Positions 24,044 to 32,841 of a DNA stretch of 43,948 nt are shown here, one piece after another (the first letter of the stretch is position 1; each line of letters opens with the position of its first letter). The translations under genes were made by a program, and so were the position numbers. The DNA is from Candidatus Sumerlaeota bacterium. Lineage in GTDB: Bacteria > Sumerlaeota > Sumerlaeia > JADFCW01. The stretch lies in the NCBI GenBank assembly GCA_017161705.1, contig JADFCW010000011.1, positions 1 to 43,948 on the forward strand. The letters are read 5' to 3'. The notes beneath the pieces were generated by a model. It made no database searches and had not been told where the DNA came from. It saw nothing but the letters and a program-made list of their open reading frames with translations.

Positions 24044-25606
24044 ATGAAACGACGCGAGTTCGTAACACTGGCAGCCGCCGGTGCGGCAGGCGTTTGCGCC
24101 GGAGGCATCCGTGCCGCAACACCGGCTTCTCCTTCCCGGCCCAACATTCTCTTCATCATGGTGGACGAAATGAAGTGGAACGCCATGAGCTGCGCGGGCA
24201 ACACCATTGTTCATACTCCGAATCTTGACCGTCTGGCAAAGGAAGGCACGTACTTCCCCGCCGCCTATACCGTGGCCCCTATTTGCACGCCGTCGCGCTA
24301 CAGCTTTTTCACCAGCCGCTATGCGCATGTCCACGGCTCGACCGACAACCAGACGCCGCTGCGCGAGCCGCAAGTGCTTCTGCCCTCGCTCCTCAAGCAT
24401 GCCGGCTACGAAACCGCCATCAGCGGCAAACTTCACTTCATCCCTCCCCATCTCGACTATGACTTCGACTACTTCTGGTCGTTTGCCAACGAAGGTCCGG
24501 GCAAGCTGCCCCGCTGGCCCGAATACCTTGCCCAAAAGTATCCCAACCTCAAAGGGCGCGGCATTGTTCCCGGCTCACAACTGTTTCCCGACGACCCGCT
24601 CGGCGGCGATCTGGCCAAACTGTCCTATCCCGCGCAGGACTATCAGACGCCGTGGATTACCGACCGCGCGCTCGATTATCTGACACTGCGCAACAAGGAA
24701 AAACCGTTCTTTCTGTTTGTCAGCTATCTCGACCCCCACAGCCCGTCGCATTTGCCGGAACCTTACTACTCGATGTTCGATCCGGCAAAAATGCCGGTTC
24801 CCGAAATTCCGCCGAATATCAAGAAGTTGCGCGAGGAAGAAATCGCCGCCCGCAACGTGGAGCGCGCCGGCCGCCACCTCATTGACAACCCCGAAATCAT
24901 CCGCCATCTTACGGCCAACTACTACGGCACCATCAAGATGATTGACGACGAGGTCGGGCGACTTCTGCGGCAGCTGGAAGCCGACGGTTTGGCCGATAAC
25001 ACCATTGTCGTGTTCACCGCCGACCATGGCAATATGCTCGGCGATCTCGGCCGCTGGTTCAAAGGTGTGATGTACGAGGGGTCGAGCCGAATTCCGCTGA
25101 TGATCAAAGCACCGGCGAAAAGCCCGTTTGCCGAACACTTCAACCGCGGCAAGGCGGTCGCGGAACTGGTGGAAAACATAGATGTCATGCCAACCTTGTG
25201 TGAAATGATCGGCCTGGCGCTCCCGGCGCAGGGCATTCAGGGCCAAAGCCTCGCGCCGCTCGTTGCGGGCAAAGCGGCGGCGTGGAAAAACCGCGTCTTC
25301 GCCGAACGCGGCAGCATGATGATTCGCACGCCGCAATACAAGCTGATCAAGAACGACGATCGGGAATTGCGCCGCGGCGCCGGCGAGTTCGAACTCTACG
25401 ATCTGACCCGCGACCCGGGCGAAACACACAATCTTATCGCTGATTCTGCGCATGCCAAGATCGTGGCGGAACTGAAAGCCCAACTCGATACGTGGCAGAA
25501 GGATGTTCCGCCCGTGCCTGCGATCCAAGGCGTAAAGTTGTCGCAGCAGCCCGACAGCGGTGTGGAAAGACCGCGGAAAGAAAGACCCAAAAAGAAACGG
25601 CCCTAA
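24044..25606 (+). CDS. Cys-type sulfatase, second copy
   Basis: 520 residues from the ATG at 24044, with GGAGG nine bases upstream; the open frame from 23288 is antisense to the GT-C gene. The signal peptide MKRREFVTLAAAGAAGVCAG is Tat-like. The sulfatase core is NILFIMVDEMKWN (metal site) and CTPSR at residues 81-85, Cys81 being the formylglycine precursor. SGKLHF, VSYLDPHSP, FTADHGNMLGD and DLTRDPGETHNL follow the family order. It is distinct from the sulfatase at 2567, so probably has a different substrate. A Lys/Arg-rich tail ends the protein. The maturase it needs is not in the window. Confidence 0.94.
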   Translation: MKRREFVTLAAAGAAGVCAGGIRAATPASPSRPNILFIMVDEMKWNAMSCAGNTIVHTPNLDRLAKEGTYFPAAYTVAPICTPSRYSFFTSRYAHVHGSTDNQTPLREPQVLLPSLLKHAGYETAISGKLHFIPPHLDYDFDYFWSFANEGPGKLPRWPEYLAQKYPNLKGRGIVPGSQLFPDDPLGGDLAKLSYPAQDYQTPWITDRALDYLTLRNKEKPFFLFVSYLDPHSPSHLPEPYYSMFDPAKMPVPEIPPNIKKLREEEIAARNVERAGRHLIDNPEIIRHLTANYYGTIKMIDDEVGRLLRQLEADGLADNTIVVFTADHGNMLGDLGRWFKGVMYEGSSRIPLMIKAPAKSPFAEHFNRGKAVAELVENIDVMPTLCEMIGLALPAQGIQGQSLAPLVAGKAAAWKNRVFAERGSMMIRTPQYKLIKNDDRELRRGAGEFELYDLTRDPGETHNLIADSAHAKIVAELKAQLDTWQKDVPPVPAIQGVKLSQQPDSGVERPRKERPKKKRP

Positions 25607-25620
25607 AAAGTTTGTCGTTG

Positions 25621-25724
25621 GTAGTTCACGCTTTAGCGTGCCGTTTGTAGTTCAAACTTTAGTTTGCCGTTCGTGGTTCACGCTTCAGCGTGCTGTAGGC
25701 AGTTCACATTTCCGCACGCCCTTG
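25621..25724 (+). repeat. 26-bp tandem hairpin repeat, four units
   Basis: Units at 25621-25646, 25647-25672, 25673-25698 and 25699-25724. Each has a GTAGTTC-like lead, a 5-bp stem, a 4-base loop and CCGTT-like tail. Stems are CACGC/GCGTG, CAAAC/GTTTG and CACGC/GCGTG; the fourth is degenerate. The second stem differs from the first by paired changes that keep the base pairs. The array lies between convergent genes ending at 25606 and 25864. It has no spacers, so it is not a CRISPR. Confidence 0.85.
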
Positions 25725-25863
25725 CTGCGGCTGGCCGCCGATCAAACGCGGGCTTTGCTTGAAATCACACGTCGCCTTGCACGCTTTTCTTTGCGGCAAA
25801 AGGATCATTCGGAAAAAGGGCGGAAAAGCAGTTTCGGAAACGAATCGCCGCCGGCCCTCGGCA

Positions 25864-26784
25864 TCAACCTGTCAGGATCACCGCCACGTATCGCAGACCC
25901 AGCAGTAGTGTAATCGTTCCCAGCATTGCCTTCAAAACCGCCGCGGGAACATACCGTTGCGTGGCGGCGCCCAGATACATGCCTGCAAATCCTCCGATGC
26001 CAAACAGGATGCCCAGCAGCCAGTCGGGGGCGACGGCCAGGGCGCGAACTGCATACAGCGGCGCGATGAGCTGGTAAAAAAGCACGCCCACCACGGATGT
26101 CACAAAGGTGCCCATCAGGGTAGCCCCGGCGATGGTGTGGACGGGAAGCCGGTAGAAGGCGACAAAAAAGGGGGCAATGATCGAACCGCCGCCGATTCCA
26201 TAGATGCCTCCGACCATGCCCACGGCAAACGACAGGAGGGTAATTCCCAGTGTGCTGCACCGATAGGTCTGGCCTTGGAACTCGTAGGCAATCGAGCGCC
26301 AGGTCGGCGGCAGGGCATGAAGGCTCCAGTCGCGGGAAGGCGGCGGGGCTTGCGAGTTTATTTTGCCGTCAGCTCTTTTTGGGGCCTTCAGTGATGCGAC
26401 ATCCGCAAAAAGCCGAAGGCCGACATAGAGCAAGACGGCGCCGGCAAAGACCTTGAACGCCCGCGGATCGGGCAGGTAGGACAACCGCACCCAGCCGCCG
26501 AGAACCACACCCGGCAGCGTTCCTGCCACCACCACCGCCGTCAACGGCCAGACCATCCGTCTTTCGCGGATATAGCGATATACGCCGCTGGGAATGGCCA
26601 TGATGTTGAAAACGAGATTGGTCGGGCTGACGGCCGGACTGGTGAATCCGAGGACACTCATTTGAAACGGGAGAAGAAGAAAGGCTCCCGAGACCCCCGC
26701 CATCGAAGTGAAAAATGAAATCCCGCAGCCTACGAGCAGGGGCAGCCACAGGGGGGTTTCGACGCCGGAAACGGGGAAGATCAT
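25864..26784 (-). CDS. TauE/SafE family membrane permease
   Basis: 306 residues with eight or so hydrophobic spans. SFFTSMAGVSGAFLLLPF near the start and VGGIYGIGGGSIIAPFF in the middle are the two internal repeats of the TauE/SafE family, which exports or imports sulfur oxyanions and some organic anions across the inner membrane. No signal peptide is needed. A cytoplasmic linker (residues about 125-150) is polar and variable. The gene is convergent with a sulfatase gene, so a link to sulfite or sulfate handling is tempting but not shown. The ribosome binding site is weak. Confidence 0.87.
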   Translation of the reverse strand: MIFPVSGVETPLWLPLLVGCGISFFTSMAGVSGAFLLLPFQMSVLGFTSPAVSPTNLVFNIMAIPSGVYRYIRERRMVWPLTAVVVAGTLPGVVLGGWVRLSYLPDPRAFKVFAGAVLLYVGLRLFADVASLKAPKRADGKINSQAPPPSRDWSLHALPPTWRSIAYEFQGQTYRCSTLGITLLSFAVGMVGGIYGIGGGSIIAPFFVAFYRLPVHTIAGATLMGTFVTSVVGVLFYQLIAPLYAVRALAVAPDWLLGILFGIGGFAGMYLGAATQRYVPAAVLKAMLGTITLLLGLRYVAVILTG

Positions 26785-27464
26785 TTTCGATTCTTTCGTT
26801 TAAAGATTTAGCCAAAATGCGTGCATCTGATTAGAACATCGCGTGTTTAGTTAAGGCTATAAGCCGCGTTCGGTGCGTCGAAACCTGTCGGGCGGCCGTA
26901 TGGGTTCATCGAACAACAAACGATGGTTTTGGCTTTTGCGGCCGTATGAGAATTTTTCATCTCGAGAGATAGCCAGCTTGCGGATTTTTGATTGTGGCTA
27001 AGGGCCGCGCGAGTTTTTGGCACGGGAGATTTTATACCCGGAATTTTGGATTAAAAAATTGCATTCTATGGTCGCTCTCTGCTTGGTTGCATTACTAAAT
27101 TCACCATACCTTTAGCCGCATTTCCAATGATGTCAAGAACTGCAATTTTGGAATTCTGCGGAATCCACGAGCGAATGGTCTTGAACCAACCTTTTACACA
27201 CTCCACAAGATCGGAAATCGAGTAGAAGATATCCGGGAATATATCGCTAGGTCAGAGAGATCCTGTGCGAAATTCTCAACGGTATCATCTGATCCTTGAC
27301 GAAAGGAATCCCGAAGGATTGAAAATCAGTTTTTCGAGAGGCTTCCGACAAGCCGGATGCTATTGTGAAAAATCGAGGGGCGGGTCCGCACAAAACCGGC
27401 AGATCGGAAGGACGAGGAAAGGCGGACTTGTTTTTTCGGAAGCCCAATAGCAAGGAGACGGACA
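26785..27464. other. 680-bp AT-richer gap between TauE/SafE and ilvD genes
   Basis: No convincing gene. It holds the dispersed repeat at 26898-26990 and, on the minus strand, a 61-codon open stretch (27066-27251) without a good start that reads like protein (for example VLDIIGNAAKGMVNLVM). The last bases carry the ilvD ribosome binding site AAGGAG. No tRNA, T-box or leader peptide rich in Leu/Val/Ile was found. Confidence 0.6.
26898..26990 (+). repeat. Dispersed repeat, copy A (partner at 43802-43894)
   Basis: About 93 bp similar to the opposite strand of 43802-43894. The first 16 bases are identical (GTATGGGTTCATCGAA) and about 40 of the first 47 match; after one extra base the similarity continues through TTTTTCATCTCGAGAGATAGCC. 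Read as protein, both give YGFIE[QR]QT..L.FAA, but copy A has a stop soon after. It looks like a decayed repeated element or gene remnant. Confidence 0.65.
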
Positions 27465-29135
27465 ATGCGAAGCGACACAGTCAAAGCGGGACTCGAGCGG
27501 GCGCCCCATCGCGCGCTGCTCAAAGCATGCGGGATCACAGAGGAGGATTTCGGCAAGCCGTTCATCGCCATCGCCAACAGCTATTGCGACATCGTGCCCG
27601 GCCACTGCCATCTCGACCGGGTCGGCGAGTTGGTCAAACGCGAGGTGCGCAAAGCTGGCGGCGTGCCGTTTGTGTTCAATTCGATCGCAATCTGCGACGG
27701 GATTGCCATGGGCCACGCGGGCATGAAATACAGTCTGCCGTCGCGCGAACTGATTGCCGACGCCGTTGAGTCCATGCTCCGCGCGCACTGTTTTGACGGC
27801 ATGATCTGCATCCCGAACTGCGACAAGGTGGTGCCGGGGATGCTGATGGCGGCAGCGCGCGTCAACATTCCGACGATTTTTGTTTCCGGCGGACCAATGG
27901 CTACCGGCCGCACCGCCGATGGCCGCCGCATTGACCTCATTTCGATTTTTCAGGGCATCGGACAATTCAAAGTTGGCCAGTTGGACGAGGCCGGATTGAA
28001 AGAGTTGGAAGAGGGGGGATGTCCGGGCTGCGGATCGTGCGCCGGATTGTTCACAGCCAACTCCATGAATTGTCTGTGCGAGGCGATCGGAATTGCGCTG
28101 CCGGGAAACGGAACCATTCTGGCGGTCAATCCAGCGCGGCGAAAACTCTACCGGCTGGCCGCGCGCCGCATCCTCGACCTTGTGGCCAGGAATGTATGCC
28201 CGCGCGATATTATCACGCGCGAGTCCATGGACAACGCCTTTATTCTCGACATGGCCATGGGCGGCTCGACCAATACGGTGCTGCACACGCTGGCCGTGGC
28301 CCACGAAGCCGGCGTGGCCTATGATCTCAACCGCATCAACGAGCTGTCCGAGCGCACGCCCAACATCTGTAAAGTTGCTCCCTCTTCGCACGTCCGCATG
28401 GATGACGTGGACCGTGCGGGCGGCGTCAGCGCCGTACTCCGCGAAATCAGCCGCATCGAAGGCCTGCTGCATCTCGACTGCCCCACGGTGACCGGCAAGT
28501 CGCTGGGCGAGAATATCGCCCGCGCACGGATCGCCGACCCGGAGGTCATCCGCACCGTCGAGAATCCGTTCAGTCCGACCGGCGGTCTGGCGATCCTCTA
28601 CGGCAATCTGGCTCCGGACGGCGCGGTGGTCAAAACCGCCGGCGTATCCCCAGCAATGCTGCGCCACACAGGACCGGCAGTGATCTTCGAGTCCCAGGAA
28701 GAAGCCTGCGAAGGGATTCTCGGCGGCAGGGTCAAGCCCGGCGATGTTGCGGTCATCCGTTACGAAGGGCCGCGCGGCGGGCCGGGAATGCAGGAGATGC
28801 TTTCGCCGACCTCGTATTTGATCGGCATGGGGCTGGGCGAAAAGTGCGCCCTGATCACGGACGGACGGTTTTCGGGAGGAACGGCGGGGGCGTGTATCGG
28901 CCACGTGTCGCCCGAAGCCGCCGTTGGCGGGACGATCGGTTTGCTGCGCGACGGCGACATCATCGAGATTGATATTCCGGCACACACGCTGAATGTCCGG
29001 CTGTCGGAGGACGAGATTGCCGCGCGCCGCGCACAGTGGCGCCCGCGTCCGCCCAAGATCAACTACGGCTATCTTTCGAAATACGCGGCGATGGCCACGA
29101 GCGCCAACACCGGTGCGGTGCTGACGTGGGAATGA
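27465..29135 (+). CDS. ilvD: Dihydroxy-acid dehydratase
   Basis: 556 residues, normal length for the family. Dehydrates 2,3-dihydroxy-3-methylbutanoate and the methylpentanoate to the 2-oxo acids for valine and isoleucine. Start ATG at 27465 with AAGGAG nine bases before. Iron-sulfur ligands expected at Cys119 ([11 protein letters not shown]) and Cys192 ([15 protein letters not shown]). Other family blocks are [46 protein letters not shown] and TDGRFSGGT. Extra Cys at 41 and 48 lie near the N-terminal cluster region, so cluster type ([2Fe-2S] or [4Fe-4S]) is not decided here. The gene stands alone, without other ilv or leu genes. Confidence 0.97.
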   Translation: MRSDTVKAGLERAPHRALLKACGITEEDFGKPFIAIANSYCDIVPGHCHLDRVGELVKREVRKAGGVPFVFNSIAICDGIAMGHAGMKYSLPSRELIADAVESMLRAHCFDGMICIPNCDKVVPGMLMAAARVNIPTIFVSGGPMATGRTADGRRIDLISIFQGIGQFKVGQLDEAGLKELEEGGCPGCGSCAGLFTANSMNCLCEAIGIALPGNGTILAVNPARRKLYRLAARRILDLVARNVCPRDIITRESMDNAFILDMAMGGSTNTVLHTLAVAHEAGVAYDLNRINELSERTPNICKVAPSSHVRMDDVDRAGGVSAVLREISRIEGLLHLDCPTVTGKSLGENIARARIADPEVIRTVENPFSPTGGLAILYGNLAPDGAVVKTAGVSPAMLRHTGPAVIFESQEEACEGILGGRVKPGDVAVIRYEGPRGGPGMQEMLSPTSYLIGMGLGEKCALITDGRFSGGTAGACIGHVSPEAAVGGTIGLLRDGDIIEIDIPAHTLNVRLSEDEIAARRAQWRPRPPKINYGYLSKYAAMATSANTGAVLTWE

Positions 29136-29479
29136 GCGGCGTAGATTTTGGATTGCGGAGCAGGGACGCTCGATGCGCGCCAATCCCTGGAGAACGGCCA
29201 GCCGGAGCAGTATGCCTTACGGTGAACTCATAAGACGCGAGAAAAGGGGATACGCCGCGGAAGCAGGAACGATGAGTCAGTCGCTGGTGATTTCGTTTGC
29301 CGGCCTTCGCGGTATCTGGACAGACTGCGGTCCTATCAAAGCGGACATAGGCACCGATTGCTACCGTTTCAGCGACAACCGCATTTGATCGGCGACAAGA
29401 GCGGGACATGCATCTGTTGAATCGCCGGCGGTTCAACTGCTGCACCCGCTCCTAAACGGTAGGTCGAAGGATTTATCGG
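29136..29479. other. 344-bp gap between ilvD and the restriction gene
   Basis: Contains no convincing gene; a 71-codon frame (29173-29388) has no recognisable motif or ribosome binding site. The only clear structure is the 22-bp palindrome at 29416-29437, 42 bp before the restriction-modification start. Confidence 0.55.
29416..29437. promoter_or_regulatory. 22-bp near-perfect palindrome upstream of the RM gene
   Basis: Half sites GTTGAATCGCC and GGCGGTTCAAC are reverse complements except at one position (a possible T-G pair) and have no spacer. It is 42 bp before the start codon at 29480, where an operator controlling the restriction enzyme would be expected. No control-protein gene is visible nearby. 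Confidence 0.45.
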
Positions 29480-32400
29480 ATGACCGTATGGCAGGAATAT
29501 ATTGCGGAAGTCAGACGCAGTGTCGAGGAGAGAAATCTCACCGAACGAAGCTACTATTCCGCTCTGAAGGCGCTGCTGGAAAGTCTCGGCGGCGGAAGAA
29601 TTACCGCCAGCGTCGAGCCCAGGCGGATCGAATGCGGCGCGCCGGATTTCTGCATTTCCCGCAACACCGACCACGGCCTTCTCACATTAGGCTATATCGA
29701 GGCAAAAGATATCGGTGTCTCGCTCGACGAGGTCGAACAGTCAGTCCAACTCAAGCGGTATTTCAACGCCCTTTCCAATCTGATCCTTACCAATTTTCTG
29801 GAATTCCGCTGGTATGTCGAAGGAGAACATCGCCGCACCGAGCGGCTGGCGCGCATTGGCCCCGAGGGCAACATTCAGCCGGAACGCGAGAACATCCATC
29901 GCGTCGCTGCACTGATCGGCGACTTTCTCGCCCACACTCCCGAACCGCTCGCCAAACCCCACGATCTCGCGCGGCGCATGGCTCGCCTGACCCATATTAT
30001 CCGAGATACCATCGTCGAGGCGTTCGAGCGGGGCCGGGCTTCGCCCATGCTTCGGGAACTTCGCGAAGCGTTCGCAACGGCGCTGGTTCCCGATCTCAAT
30101 CTCCCCGAAAAGACCGCCGACTTCGCCGATATGTATGCCCAAACGACGGCCTACGGGCTTTTCGCGGCGCGCTGCAACCATCGGGGACCGGGGCGGTTTC
30201 AGCGCCTTGGCGCGGCAGCCGAAATCCCCAAGACCAATCCCTTTCTCCGAAAACTCTTTGAAACCATTACGGGAACCGATCTCGATGACGAGCCCTATGC
30301 GGGCTTTGTAGACGACCTTGTCCAACTTCTCGCCGACACCCAAATGGACACGGTGCTCGAGGATTTCGGCAAACGCCAGGCGCGGCAGGACCCTGTTGTC
30401 CATTTCTACGAAACATTTCTTGCCGACTACGATCCCCGGTTGCGCGAAACCCGCGGCGTCTATTACACGCCCGAGCCTGTCGTTTCTTACATTGTCCGGT
30501 CGGTGGACCACCTGCTCAAAACACGTTTCGGCCTCGAAGCCGGACTGGCTGATCATTCCACGGTCGAGTATGCGCGCTATGTGGTGAACGGCGGACGGAT
30601 CGAACGCGGCAAGGCCGTTGCGCCGCGCGTGCTGATTCTCGACCCGGCGTGCGGAACGGGAACGTTTCTTTACGCCGTTGTGGATTGGATTCGCGAGCAA
30701 TTCATGGCGCGCGACGATGCCGGCATGTGGCGGGGCTATGTCCGCCACGGCTTGTTGCCGCGCCTGTTCGGCTTCGAACTGTTGATGGCGCCCTATGCCG
30801 TGGCGCATTTCAAACTGGGGATGCAATTCGCCGGATATGACCTTCCGACGCCGGAGTTGCGCGAGAAATGGGCATGCGACTTTCCCGCCGGCGAACGATT
30901 GGGCGTTTATCTCACCAACACGCTCGATGAGGCCGACCGTCACGTGGATGTTTTGCTGGGGCCTCTTCGTGTGATCGCCGAGGAAGCCAACGCGGCCGCC
31001 CGCATCAAACGCGACCTGCCGATTCTGGTGGTCATGGGCAATCCCCCCTACTCCGGCCATTCGGCAAACAAGAACCCGTGGATCATCTCTCTTGTCCACG
31101 ACTACAAAAAGGACTGCCCGGAGATGTTCAAGCCCGCGCAAGCGAAGTGGCTGCAGGACGACTATGTAAAATTCATCCGCTGGGGGCAGTGGCGGATCGA
31201 GCGAACGGGCGCGGGCGTACTCGGCTTCATCACCAATCACGGTTACCTCGACAACCCGACGTTTCGCGGAATGCGCCGGCGCCTGATGGAGACGTTCGAT
31301 GAAATCTACATCCTCGACCTGCACGGCAGCAGCAAAAAGAAGGAGACTGCGCCCGACGGGTCGAAAGATGAAAACGTCTTCGACATCCAACAGGGCGTGG
31401 CTATTGCGCTGTTTGTCAAAAAACCTGCGGCCGAAGCCACGCGGCCCGCAAAGGGCCGCACAACCCCAAAGTCCGACCATTGTGCAGAGGTGCGCCACGC
31501 CGAACTGTGGGGCCGGCGCGAGGCGAAGTATAAAGCGTTGCTCGCAAGCGATGTCTCCAGGACGCGATGGGTGCGGCTCGCTCCGCGGCCGCCCCACTAT
31601 CTGTTTGTCCCGCAGGACGGCCGCATCCGCGCCGAGTATGAACGCGGTTGGAAAATCTCCGAGATCATGGATCAGAACGGCGATCCCGCGCCGGGGATCG
31701 TAACCACGCATGATGAGTTTGCCATTTCGTGGGATGCCGACGAAGCGGCAGAAAAAGTCCGCCGGTTGCTGGCGACAAAATCCGAGGACGCCGCGCGCTC
31801 GCTGTTCCGCCTCTGCTCGCAGTCCCAGTGGAGCTATGAGCGCGCCAAACGCGAACTGGCCGCCGGGGCGTGGAAGACAGAAATCCGTCCCATTCTCTAT
31901 CGTCCTTTCGATATTCGCACAACTATCTTCGATCCCAATGTGGTCGTTCATCGCCGCATGAGGGTCATGCGCCATATGCTGGCAGGAAAGAACGTTGGTT
32001 TGGTCGCAAGCCGACAGCAATCCCGCAGATCGGTGGGATGGGCGCTGGTCGGGGTGTCGAATCGGATAATCGAAAGTTGCGCCATCTCGAACCACACAAA
32101 AGAGATCAACTACTTGCTGCCGCTTTATCTTTACCCCCATCCCCAAAAAAATGGAGATGTGTTCGAGAACGGCTGTGCGCGCCATGCGAATTTGAATCCC
32201 CGATTCGTGCAGGACGTCGCGGCACGGTTGCGCCTGAAATTTGTCTCAGAGGGTAGGGGAGATCTGAAGAAGACGTTTGGGCCGGAAGACGTGTTCCATT
32301 ACATCTACGCAGTTTTTCACTCTCCTACCTTCCGTTCGCGCTATGCCGACTTTCTGAAGCTCGATTTTCCGCGTGTGCCGTTGACGTCCAATCGTCGGCT

Positions 32401-32812
32401 GTTTCGAAAACTCCGCGCCTTCGGAGAAGAACTGGTTTCGCTCCATTTGCTCGAAGCGCCCGTCCTTTCGAAACCCGTCACTCGCTATCCAAACAGGGGC
32501 GATAATCGCGTGGAGAAGGGGTTTCCGAAATACTTGGCGCCGCGCAGTCCCGAACCTCAAACCGGCAAGCCGCTGCGCGAGGGACGCGTTTATATCAACG
32601 ACCGGCAGTATTTTGCGGGGGTTCCGCCCGAAGTGTGGAATTTCCACGTCGGCGGTTATCAGGTCTGCGAGAAATGGCTCAAGGACCGACGCGGCCGAGT
32701 GCTTTCCCAGAACGACCTCGTTCATTATCAAAAAGTCATTGCCGCCCTCAGCCACACCATTCGTCTCATGGCCGAGATTGACCGCGCCATTGGCGCCTGG
32801 CCGCTGGAGTAG
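29480..32812 (+). CDS. Single-chain restriction-modification enzyme (type IIG/ISP-like)
   Basis: 1110 residues; one protein with nuclease, N6-adenine methyltransferase and target recognition. The N-terminal PD-(D/E)XK nuclease site is APDF (Asp56) with YIEAKD (Glu74, Lys76). The methylase has motif X-like RGVYYTPEPVV, motif I DPACGTGTFLYAV (from Asp388) and motif IV NPPYS (from Asn521), the gamma-class order. The C-terminal part (YRPFDIRTTIFDPN, HRRMRVMRHML) resembles the type ISP specificity domain. No helicase motifs are present, so DNA translocation as in full type ISP enzymes is unlikely. It stands alone among metabolic genes; no separate methylase or control gene is seen. Start ATG with GAAGG nine bases before. 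Confidence 0.9.
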   Translation: MTVWQEYIAEVRRSVEERNLTERSYYSALKALLESLGGGRITASVEPRRIECGAPDFCISRNTDHGLLTLGYIEAKDIGVSLDEVEQSVQLKRYFNALSNLILTNFLEFRWYVEGEHRRTERLARIGPEGNIQPERENIHRVAALIGDFLAHTPEPLAKPHDLARRMARLTHIIRDTIVEAFERGRASPMLRELREAFATALVPDLNLPEKTADFADMYAQTTAYGLFAARCNHRGPGRFQRLGAAAEIPKTNPFLRKLFETITGTDLDDEPYAGFVDDLVQLLADTQMDTVLEDFGKRQARQDPVVHFYETFLADYDPRLRETRGVYYTPEPVVSYIVRSVDHLLKTRFGLEAGLADHSTVEYARYVVNGGRIERGKAVAPRVLILDPACGTGTFLYAVVDWIREQFMARDDAGMWRGYVRHGLLPRLFGFELLMAPYAVAHFKLGMQFAGYDLPTPELREKWACDFPAGERLGVYLTNTLDEADRHVDVLLGPLRVIAEEANAAARIKRDLPILVVMGNPPYSGHSANKNPWIISLVHDYKKDCPEMFKPAQAKWLQDDYVKFIRWGQWRIERTGAGVLGFITNHGYLDNPTFRGMRRRLMETFDEIYILDLHGSSKKKETAPDGSKDENVFDIQQGVAIALFVKKPAAEATRPAKGRTTPKSDHCAEVRHAELWGRREAKYKALLASDVSRTRWVRLAPRPPHYLFVPQDGRIRAEYERGWKISEIMDQNGDPAPGIVTTHDEFAISWDADEAAEKVRRLLATKSEDAARSLFRLCSQSQWSYERAKRELAAGAWKTEIRPILYRPFDIRTTIFDPNVVVHRRMRVMRHMLAGKNVGLVASRQQSRRSVGWALVGVSNRIIESCAISNHTKEINYLLPLYLYPHPQKNGDVFENGCARHANLNPRFVQDVAARLRLKFVSEGRGDLKKTFGPEDVFHYIYAVFHSPTFRSRYADFLKLDFPRVPLTSNRRLFRKLRAFGEELVSLHLLEAPVLSKPVTRYPNRGDNRVEKGFPKYLAPRSPEPQTGKPLREGRVYINDRQYFAGVPPEVWNFHVGGYQVCEKWLKDRRGRVLSQNDLVHYQKVIAALSHTIRLMAEIDRAIGAWPLE

Positions 32813-32841
32813 CCCCACAATCCCTGGGAGACTCCTGGCCT

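Noticed and set aside
23768-24535. Extension of the GT-C frame upstream of 23767
   Set aside because: Runs antisense into the second sulfatase gene; the ATG at 23767 starts directly before the first membrane span.
25621-25724. CRISPR array
   Set aside because: Units are contiguous without spacers and the units differ from each other.
27265-27450. 61-residue frame as an ilvD leader peptide
   Set aside because: Not rich in Leu, Ile or Val codons and no terminator follows.
26785-27464. tRNA or riboswitch in the large gap
   Set aside because: No T-arm pattern and no recognisable riboswitch core on either strand.
29173-29388. 71-residue frame before the restriction gene as a control protein
   Set aside because: No helix-turn-helix pattern and no ribosome binding site.
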